Source of the DNA: Corallococcus soli
GTDB taxonomy: Bacteria; Myxococcota; Myxococcia; Myxococcales; Myxococcaceae
DNA: 64,000 nucleotides
Assembly (NCBI RefSeq): GCF_014930455.1
Contig: NZ_JAAIYO010000005.1
Coordinates: 186,001 to 250,000 of the forward strand
Direction: 5' to 3'
Every line of letters starts with the position of its first letter. Position 1 is the stretch's first letter. Positions 58,260 to 64,000 of the stretch are shown here, piece after piece. The notes under the pieces are model-generated. The model had not been told where the DNA came from. It made no database searches and worked only from the letters and a program-made list of their open reading frames with translations. Both the position numbers and the translations under genes were made by a program.

Positions 58260-60611
58260 TCAGCGCCGGGCGCGGCGGCGGGCCAGCGCGGCCAGTCCCA
58301 CCAGGGCCCAGAGACCGAGCATCCCCGCGGGCGCCGCGCCGCAACCGCAGCCCACGTCCAGGTCGGTGGGGCCACGCACCTGGAAGCCCACCTCCGGCGA
58401 GCGCAGGCCGGCTTCGCCCTGGGCCGTCACCACCTGCGCGACGATGCGGTGCGCGCCTGTCGCCAGCGCCACGTCGGCGCCCACCTGGTGACGGAAGACG
58501 CCCTCCGCGTCGGTGGTGACCGTGGCCAGCGCGACACCATCCAGCTCCAGGCGGATGGACGCGCCGGGCAGCGCCACGCCCGCGAACTCCGGCGTGGGGT
58601 CCACGCTCGCGTCCTGCGCGGGCACGACCATCATGGGCATGGACGGATCCGCGGTGCCCGCGTCGGTGCCCGTTCCGCCGTCCGGTCCCGCCACCACGAC
58701 CTCGAAGGTCACGACGTCGGAGAACGGCCCGTCCTCGCCCGCCTCGTTGTGCGCGTGGACGCTGACCTTGTGCGCGCCCACCGACAACGGCGCGGACTCC
58801 GGCACCTGGTAGCCAAAACGTCCGAGCAGATCCACCGGCACGATGTTGTCCGGCCCGTCGTCGATGACGACGCCCACGGAGATGCCATTGCTCGATGTGC
58901 CAGCGAACAGCGGCGTAGGCCCCACGGTGGCGCCATTCATGGGCACCACCAGCACGGCGATGTCCACGACACCGCCATCCGCGAGCACCACCTGCGGCGT
59001 GGTGAAGCGCACCGGCTCAGACATGAGGCTGGCCACGCCGAGCGACTCCGCCCACGCGGTGACCTGGTGCGCGCCCGCCGTCAGCGGCGCCACCGGTACC
59101 ACGGCGAACACGCCGTCGGCCCCCGGCACCACCATGCCAATCTCCCGTCCATCCACGAGGACGTGGACGATGGGCCCATCCGTGCCCGCCTTGCCTTCGA
59201 TGCGCGGGCGCGTGGTGGTGGACACCTCGCCCCCCACGGGCAGGGTGATGACGGGCTGGAGCGGCGCCTGGAAGATCTGCTCGATGTACTGCACGGTCCC
59301 CACCGACGTGCCCGCGTCGGAACCGACAGGCCCCGCGCCATGCGAACCTGCGGACGTGAACCCGGACTGGCCGGGGGTGCCCGCGCTCACGTTGGACTCA
59401 CAGCGGGTCGACGCCTCAGCGCCCTGGAGCAGCACGCGGCCGCCCGCGCCACCACCACCCGGCCCCAGGGGCTGGTCGCTCACCTTCGTGTCGCCGCCCG
59501 CGCCGCCGCGCGCCTCCACCCTCCCGCACGCCAGCAGGTCCCCCGAGCGCAGCAGCACCGCGCCGCCCGCGCCGCCGCCGCCCGCGCCGTCGGTGCCCGC
59601 GGTGTTGGCCGCGAGGCCCGACGCGCTGATGACGCCCTTGCCCTGGAACGTGAAGGCCCGGATGAACACCACGCCGCCGCCCTGCCCACCGCTGGTGCCG
59701 TCGGTGCCCGTGCCCTCACCCGCGCCCCCCCCTCCACCGAACGTGAAGCGATCAAAGATGGAGTAGCTCAGCGGCGCCCCGCCCAGACCGCCCTCGACGC
59801 GCGAGCCATCCGCGCCCGAGGAGCGACCGCCATTGCCACCGATGCCGCCGTGTCCACCGCCGCCGCCGCCCGCCTGGAGGCAATTGCCCCCTCCGCCGCC
59901 ATTGGCCAGGTTGCCGCGGCCGGTGACGCTCTTGCTCCCGGACGCCCTCCCCGCCACGCCCTCGCCGCGCTCGGAGCCACCCAGCGCGGGGGACAGGTCC
60001 AGACCGGTGCAGCCCTTGAGCCCCGCGTGGGCCTGGTAGGCGCCCCCCAGGAACCCGGCGCCGTCCGCGTCGATGCGGCCTTCATTGACGACCTTGCCCG
60101 TCACCAGCATCGCGAGGATGCCGCCGGACTTTCCATCCCAGGGCTTCACGGACAGCCGCGCGTCCGCCTCGATGCTCACGTCGGTGAACTCGCTCACGCG
60201 CAGCACCTGGGTGCGCGCCGCGGGGTAGGAGAAGCGCAGGGGTTGGGTCAGCGTGAGCGTGCCGGAGGTGGCGTCCACGGACACCACGCGCGCCAGCTCC
60301 CAGCGGCCGGGGCCGGTCGTGGGCACCACCACGGGCTTCGTGTTGCCGGGCTCGGGCAGGGGCAACAGGCCCAGGGTCTGGTGGACCATCACCAGGTCGC
60401 CCTCCGCGACCTCAAGGCCGGGCGCCGACAGCTCGGTCCTGCCCTCGGTCGCGGCCAGCCGCAGGGGCGCGGAGGAGCCGATGACGACGGCGCTGCCGGC
60501 GGCGACGGTCAGCGCGCCATCCTGGCCAGAGCCCAGTCCAAAGGAGTCCGGCTCCGCGCGCGCGACCGGCGCCAGGAGCAATCCAACGATGAGGGCCAGG
60601 ATGATCCGCAT
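58260..60611 (-). CDS. Gly-rich surface protein with Ig-like domains and MYXO-CTERM tail
   Basis: 783 residues with signal peptide (MRIILALIVGLLLAPVARA). Residues about 20-430 are a Gly-rich region with GGGGGNCLQAGGGGGGHGG-like runs between beta strands, followed by three Ig-like repeats (about 440-750; for example IEGKAGTDGPIVHVLVDGRE, LFAGTSSNGISVGVVID, EFAGVALPGASIRLELDG). It ends in a MYXO-CTERM tail (VGCGCGAAP, a hydrophobic helix and RRRARR), the myxobacterial sorting signal that leads to surface anchoring. The layout recalls the gliding-motility protein AgmC; I would call it AgmC-like only tentatively. Confidence 0.75.
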   Translation of the reverse strand: MRIILALIVGLLLAPVARAEPDSFGLGSGQDGALTVAAGSAVVIGSSAPLRLAATEGRTELSAPGLEVAEGDLVMVHQTLGLLPLPEPGNTKPVVVPTTGPGRWELARVVSVDATSGTLTLTQPLRFSYPAARTQVLRVSEFTDVSIEADARLSVKPWDGKSGGILAMLVTGKVVNEGRIDADGAGFLGGAYQAHAGLKGCTGLDLSPALGGSERGEGVAGRASGSKSVTGRGNLANGGGGGNCLQAGGGGGGHGGIGGNGGRSSGADGSRVEGGLGGAPLSYSIFDRFTFGGGGGAGEGTGTDGTSGGQGGGVVFIRAFTFQGKGVISASGLAANTAGTDGAGGGGAGGAVLLRSGDLLACGRVEARGGAGGDTKVSDQPLGPGGGGAGGRVLLQGAEASTRCESNVSAGTPGQSGFTSAGSHGAGPVGSDAGTSVGTVQYIEQIFQAPLQPVITLPVGGEVSTTTRPRIEGKAGTDGPIVHVLVDGREIGMVVPGADGVFAVVPVAPLTAGAHQVTAWAESLGVASLMSEPVRFTTPQVVLADGGVVDIAVLVVPMNGATVGPTPLFAGTSSNGISVGVVIDDGPDNIVPVDLLGRFGYQVPESAPLSVGAHKVSVHAHNEAGEDGPFSDVVTFEVVVAGPDGGTGTDAGTADPSMPMMVVPAQDASVDPTPEFAGVALPGASIRLELDGVALATVTTDAEGVFRHQVGADVALATGAHRIVAQVVTAQGEAGLRSPEVGFQVRGPTDLDVGCGCGAAPAGMLGLWALVGLAALARRRARR

Positions 60612-60668
60612 GCCCCCATGGTGCCCCAGCGGGCCGCCGGGGTCGAGCGTGTCCCACCCATCCCGCCT

Positions 60669-61169
60669 TCAGCCCCGGGGCACCAGGTCCGCGAGCGCGC
60701 GGGCGTTGACGGGCGCGAAGAAGGGCTGCCGCAGCAGCCGGCCCAGGGCGCGGCGCTCCACGCACAGCAACTGGAGGGAATCCTCCCATTCGCCCAGCAC
60801 GGCCACCGCGCGCACGTCGGCAGCGTCGCGGTACAGGTCGTTGAGGTTGTGCACGAGCGCGGCCCCGTCCTCCACCTCCCACCGCTCCGTGACGTCCCCG
60901 GCCGCGACGTGCAGCTCCAGCGCGGGGCGCTCGCGCACGTCCACGACCTTCAGCCGCCGGGCCGCGCCCCCCATGGCCGCGGTGAGCGGGCCCATCAGCT
61001 CGTCCGGCCGGACGCCGTACCCCACGGTGAGTCCGCCCACGAGCAGCCCCGCCTCGCAAAGGCGCAGCAGCGACACGTGGGGCGGCTCCCCCCGGGGCAG
61101 CAGCCCGGCAGCGGCGGCGGGGTCCTTGAGCAGCCGCTCGCGGTCGAGCGCATCCAACAGGGAGGCCAT
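60669..61169 (-). CDS. Hypothetical protein in methyltransferase-cupin operon
   Basis: 166 residues, soluble, no signal or membrane segment. No family recognised. Visible elements: HVSLLRLCEAGLLVGGLTVG near the N-terminus, ERPALELHVAAGDVTERWEV, and VHNLNDLYRDAADVRAVAVL then EWEDSLQLLCVERRALGRLL. The gene starts 15 bp after the cupin stop on the same strand and is third in the operon. The MASL ATG is the only clear start. Confidence 0.7.
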   Translation of the reverse strand: MASLLDALDRERLLKDPAAAAGLLPRGEPPHVSLLRLCEAGLLVGGLTVGYGVRPDELMGPLTAAMGGAARRLKVVDVRERPALELHVAAGDVTERWEVEDGAALVHNLNDLYRDAADVRAVAVLGEWEDSLQLLCVERRALGRLLRQPFFAPVNARALADLVPRG

Positions 61170-61184
61170 GGGGCGCGAAGCCTA

Positions 61185-61691
61185 TCAGGGCTCCTCGCCG
61201 TCCCAGTAATCCACCGACGCGGCCAGCGGCAGGTAGGCCAGCAGCGTGCGCGCGGCCTTGTCACCGCCGGGCGCGGCGCCCGCCATGACGCCCACCTTCT
61301 TCGAGTCCGGATACACGAGCACGTCCGGCTCCTCCATGGTGGAGAAGCACAGGTAGCGCAGCGGCTCCGCCCCGTCGTTGAGGAGCTGGTGCGCGCACTC
61401 CGCGCCGGGGGGCAGCGCGACATAGTCCCCCGCGCGCAGGGGCACGACGTCCGGACCGATGCGCAGCGAGCCCGTGCCAGCCAGCACGTAGACGGCCTCT
61501 TCGTTGGCCAGGTGGTAGTGCGCGGGCCACGAGCGGCGGCCCGGAGGCAGCTCCACGAGGCTGCACCCGAGCTTGCGCCCCTGCGCGGCGGCGCCCAGTT
61601 GCTTGCGCTTGAGCGCCACGCGGGTGCCGTGGGCGACCTCGGTCCAGGGGACGTCTTCGGTGTGGACGACGTGGGGATGCGATGGGGACAT
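61185..61691 (-). CDS. Cupin domain protein
   Basis: 168 residues with one beta-barrel cupin domain. Metal-binding motif 1 is HYHLANEEAVYVLAGTGSLRI (His, His, Glu ligands) and motif 2 includes GDYVALPPGAECAHQLLND with the second His. The C-terminus VDYWDGE is typical of a widespread cupin family of unknown substrate. GGAGG lies 6 bp before the ATG, and the gene starts 18 bp after the methyltransferase stop. It is probably a sugar- or small-molecule-binding or isomerase-type enzyme; substrate is unknown. Confidence 0.85.
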   Translation of the reverse strand: MSPSHPHVVHTEDVPWTEVAHGTRVALKRKQLGAAAQGRKLGCSLVELPPGRRSWPAHYHLANEEAVYVLAGTGSLRIGPDVVPLRAGDYVALPPGAECAHQLLNDGAEPLRYLCFSTMEEPDVLVYPDSKKVGVMAGAAPGGDKAARTLLAYLPLAASVDYWDGEEP

Positions 61692-61709
61692 GGCGGGCCT
61701 CCAGGTTGT

Positions 61710-62489
61710 TCAGGGGCGCTCGGCGACGAGCGCGAACACACGGTGGGGAACGGACAGCGGCTCCACGGGGAAGCGCTCCGCGAGGAGCGCGCCCAGCGCG
61801 GCATCGAAGCGGGCCACCTCCTTGGACGGAAGCAGGGCGCCAATGCGGGCGTTGGCGCGGATGCGCCCGCGCCACGCTTCGTGGGTGTACGGCGTGGGGG
61901 AGTCGAAGGTGAAGGACGTCACCGCCTGGAAGCCCGCGAGGGCCACGTCGCGGAACCACTCCGGATAGACCCCCACGCCATGGCCGAAGCGGTCGATGTC
62001 CAGGTTGTCCCGAGGGCTGAAGCCTTCCATCAGGGCCTCGGTGGCCTCCACCACGTTGCCGGGCAGGGACAGCCAGTCGAAGCAGGCGATGATCAACCGC
62101 CCGCCGGGCCGCAACAGCCGGAGCACCTCGCGCGCGGCGACGGGCCGGTTGAACCAATGCCAGCACTGGCCAGCGAACACGCGGTCGAAGGACCCCGACG
62201 GCAGGCCCGTCTCCTCCGCGCTGGCGACACGGAAGTCCACCGTGAGGCCATCGTCGCGCGCGAGCCGCCGGGCGGCGTCCAACTGCGGCGCGGACACATC
62301 CAGCGCGGTGACGTCCATGCCACGCCGGGCGAGTCCCCGGGCGATGGTGCCAGTGCCCGTGCCCAGGTCCAACGCGCTCAGTCCGGACCGCAGCACGCCG
62401 TCCTGTTCCAGCCGGGTGAAGAAGGCGTCCGGGAATCCCGCCCGGTATTTCGCGTAGTCCGACGACGTGCGTCCAAAGTCCACGGCCAT
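61710..62489 (-). CDS. Class I SAM-dependent methyltransferase
   Basis: 259 residues. SAM-binding motif I is ALDLGTGTGTIARGL (about residue 38-52), motif II ALDVSAPQLDAARRLA, and post-motif FAGQCWHWFNRPVAAREVLR, which characterises the 'methyltransferase 11/25' type acting on small molecules. No signal peptide. GGGGAG lies 6 bp before the ATG. First gene of a three-gene operon with cupin and hypothetical genes; diverges from the citrate synthase gene. Substrate unknown. Confidence 0.88.
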   Translation of the reverse strand: MAVDFGRTSSDYAKYRAGFPDAFFTRLEQDGVLRSGLSALDLGTGTGTIARGLARRGMDVTALDVSAPQLDAARRLARDDGLTVDFRVASAEETGLPSGSFDRVFAGQCWHWFNRPVAAREVLRLLRPGGRLIIACFDWLSLPGNVVEATEALMEGFSPRDNLDIDRFGHGVGVYPEWFRDVALAGFQAVTSFTFDSPTPYTHEAWRGRIRANARIGALLPSKEVARFDAALGALLAERFPVEPLSVPHRVFALVAERP

Positions 62490-62583
62490 GGTCGCTCCCC
62501 GCTGAAGGCCTCGCGCCAGACGGGTTCGACTCGACAAGATGTCCAGTCGAGTCGAGACTCCACGTCCGGGAGGCACGAGAACC
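62490..62583. promoter_or_regulatory. Short divergent spacer with inverted repeat
   Basis: 94 bp between two divergent genes. It contains GACTCGACAAGATG and TCCAGTCGAGTCGAGACTC near 62527-62561, an inverted/direct repeat cluster around GTCGAGTCGA (near-palindromic CTCGAC units). This could bind a regulator shared by both genes, possibly the HTH domain of the adjacent citrate synthase. Confidence 0.4.
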
Positions 62584-63981
62584 ATGGTGCGTCGCAGCGG
62601 GGGTCGTTCTCAATCTCGATTCGACCATCCACCTGAGGAGGAGCTGCTGCGCGCGGAGGAGGCGGCGGCCCTCCTGGGCGTGAAGCGGGCGACGCTCTAC
62701 ACGTACGTGAGCCGGGGGCTCGTGCGGTGCGTGCCGGAGAAGGGGACGAAGGAGAACCGCTACCTGCGCGCGGACCTGGAGCGCCTGAAGACCCGCCATG
62801 ACGCGAGGGCCGGACACGCGGCGGTGGCGTCAGGAGCGCTGCGCTGGGGCGAGCCGGTCATCGACTCCTCGGTGTCGAGGATCGACGAGCGGGGGCTCCA
62901 GTACCGGGGACACGACGCGGTGGCCCTGGCCACCGGAGGGCACCTCTTCGAGGACGTGGCGGAGCTGCTGTGGACAGGGCACCTGCCGTCCGTGTCCACG
63001 CCGTGGCCCTTCTCGGAGGGGGGTCTGACCCGGGGAGCGTCAGCGCTGTCTGCCTTTGAGCGCTCGGACCCGTCGCAAGGAACGCGAAGGGGCTCCGGCC
63101 CGAAGCCACGAGGGGCGCCACTGCTGACACCCTCCGCGCTGGCCGCGCTGCTGCCCCGGGACACGCCACCGCTGTCCGTGCTGGCCGCGCTGGTGCCCCT
63201 GCTGGCCGCGAGCGACGAGGGCCGCTTCGCCGCGCCCGTGGAGCAGGAGCAGGCGCGGGCCCGCCGCATCATCCGCCAGATGGGCGCCTGGGTCTGCGTG
63301 ACGCAGGCCCCGGGGCGCGTGTCCCGGGCCTTGAAGGAAGACACGGTGGCCGCGTCGCTGGCCACCGCCTGGGATTCAAAGGTGAAGCGCGCGCCAGAGC
63401 TGCTCAACCGCGCGTTGATCCTCTGCGCGGACCACGAGCTGAACACCTCCACCTTCGCCGCGAGGGTGACGGCCTCCTCGGGAGCGGACCTGTACGCGAG
63501 CCTGAGCGCGGCGCTGGCGGCCGTCTCCGGCCACAAGCACGGCGGCTCCTGCGACCGCGTGGAGGCCCTGCTCACGGAGGTGGGCCGGCCCGAGCGCGCC
63601 GCCCAGGTGGTGCACGGCCGCCTGCGCCGGGGTGAAGCCGTGACGGGCTTCGGCCATCGCCTCTACCCCCAAGGGGACCCGCGCACGCCGCCGCTGGTGG
63701 AGGCCGCGTTGAGCGTGAGGCCCGAATCCCTCCGCGTGAAGGTGGCCCGCGCCGTGATGGACACCATGCGCGACGCCGGCCATCCCCCTCCGGCGATGGA
63801 CTTCGGCCTGGTGATGCTGGCGGACGCCCTGGGCCTGCCGCCGGGCGCGGGCACCCTGCTGTTCGGCCTGGGCCGCACCGCGGGCTGGGTGGCGCACATC
63901 CTGGAGCAGCGCGAACAGGGCCACCTGCTCCGTCCCCGCGCGCGCTACGTGGAGCCTTCGCAGTCGCCCGCCGCGAAGTAG
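62584..63981 (+). CDS. Citrate synthase family protein with N-terminal DNA-binding domain
   Basis: 465 residues. Residues about 20-70 form an excisionase/MerR-type HTH (LLRAEEAAALLGVKRATLYT, YVSRGLVRC), followed by a citrate synthase fold with the catalytic triad: His284 in CADHELNTSTF, His319 in GHKHGG and Asp406 in MDFGL, plus GFGHRLYP (His358). All active-site residues are intact, so condensation of an acyl-CoA with an oxo-acid is expected, though citrate synthase versus methylcitrate synthase cannot be told. About 50 residues of Arg/Ser/Pro-rich sequence (about 135-185) interrupt the N-terminal half. GGGAGG lies 10 bp before the ATG. Fused HTH suggests it may also regulate transcription. 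Confidence 0.88.
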   Translation: MVRRSGGRSQSRFDHPPEEELLRAEEAAALLGVKRATLYTYVSRGLVRCVPEKGTKENRYLRADLERLKTRHDARAGHAAVASGALRWGEPVIDSSVSRIDERGLQYRGHDAVALATGGHLFEDVAELLWTGHLPSVSTPWPFSEGGLTRGASALSAFERSDPSQGTRRGSGPKPRGAPLLTPSALAALLPRDTPPLSVLAALVPLLAASDEGRFAAPVEQEQARARRIIRQMGAWVCVTQAPGRVSRALKEDTVAASLATAWDSKVKRAPELLNRALILCADHELNTSTFAARVTASSGADLYASLSAALAAVSGHKHGGSCDRVEALLTEVGRPERAAQVVHGRLRRGEAVTGFGHRLYPQGDPRTPPLVEAALSVRPESLRVKVARAVMDTMRDAGHPPPAMDFGLVMLADALGLPPGAGTLLFGLGRTAGWVAHILEQREQGHLLRPRARYVEPSQSPAAK

Positions 63982-64000
63982 GCGCCGGCACGCCGGTGTC

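Noticed and set aside
57903-62636. Very long plus-strand frame of 1577 codons
   Set aside because: It runs antisense through five convincing minus-strand or converging genes, is His/Arg/Gln/Gly-rich as expected of a shadow frame in 70% GC DNA, and shows no domain.
1-64000. tRNA, rRNA, integrase, transposase or attachment sites marking a genomic island
   Set aside because: None could be recognised on either strand. The toxin/immunity patchwork therefore cannot be tied to a specific mobile element from this window.

Overview
This is a roughly 70% GC chromosomal window from a myxobacterium, most likely Myxococcaceae and Corallococcus- or Myxococcus-like. The evidence is a set of lineage-typical families: a SitA5-type lipoprotein toxin, DUF2381 proteins paired with transmembrane Ser/Thr kinases, DUF6310/DUF5953 genes, a MYXO-CTERM sorting tail, and a dense crowd of histidine kinases and stand-alone receivers. 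Genus is inference from memory of these families; no rRNA or tRNA gene was found.

Layout. 1-9.5 kb is a tightly overlapped chemosensory operon on the minus strand, transcribed cheY, cheA, cheW, soluble mcp, HEAT-repeat protein, cheR, cheB (cheB runs off the left edge). 9.7-15.3 kb holds two modular soluble histidine kinases and two single-domain receivers. 15.4-28.2 kb is accessory: a cyclase followed by a dehydrogenase relic, then a minus-strand DUF2381/transmembrane kinase/pseudokinase module with a gene split by a TGA, then a toxin-immunity patchwork (truncated DUF6310 plus DUF5953; truncated DUF2381; an outer-membrane protein, Tox-REase-5 lipoprotein and Imm52 operon), ending in an Imm11 relic at 28.5 kb. 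28.7-37 kb returns to signalling (three more histidine kinases or hybrids, receivers, a Fur-family regulator). 37-41 kb has exported proteins, a metallophosphoesterase and a DoxX protein. 41.4-44.9 kb is an overlapping four-gene operon joining a predicted barrel and a lipoprotein to a RegB/RegA redox two-component pair. 45.4-56.1 kb contains a lipoprotein with eight STNG repeats, another PAS kinase, a TonB-domain/TonB-dependent-receptor fusion, an XRE regulator, a three-gene operon (degenerate receiver, HExxH protein, glycolipid-binding fold) and a membrane metallophosphoesterase. 56.3-58.2 kb is an intact SitA5/AHH toxin with an Imm11 immunity gene. 58.3-64 kb has a Gly-rich MYXO-CTERM surface protein, a methyltransferase-cupin operon and a citrate synthase with an N-terminal DNA-binding domain.

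How the genes fit together. Most of the window senses or signals: a chemosensory array, six PAS or receiver kinases, a redox kinase, two Ser/Thr kinase-like proteins and several free receivers that probably act in branched phosphorelays. The second theme is kin or competitor discrimination: two apparently functional lipoprotein toxin/immunity pairs, plus several truncated or relic toxin and immunity genes that record past turnover. The most interesting unexplained unit is the DUF2381/TM-kinase/pseudokinase cluster at 16.3-21.8 kb and its proximity to the toxin patchwork.
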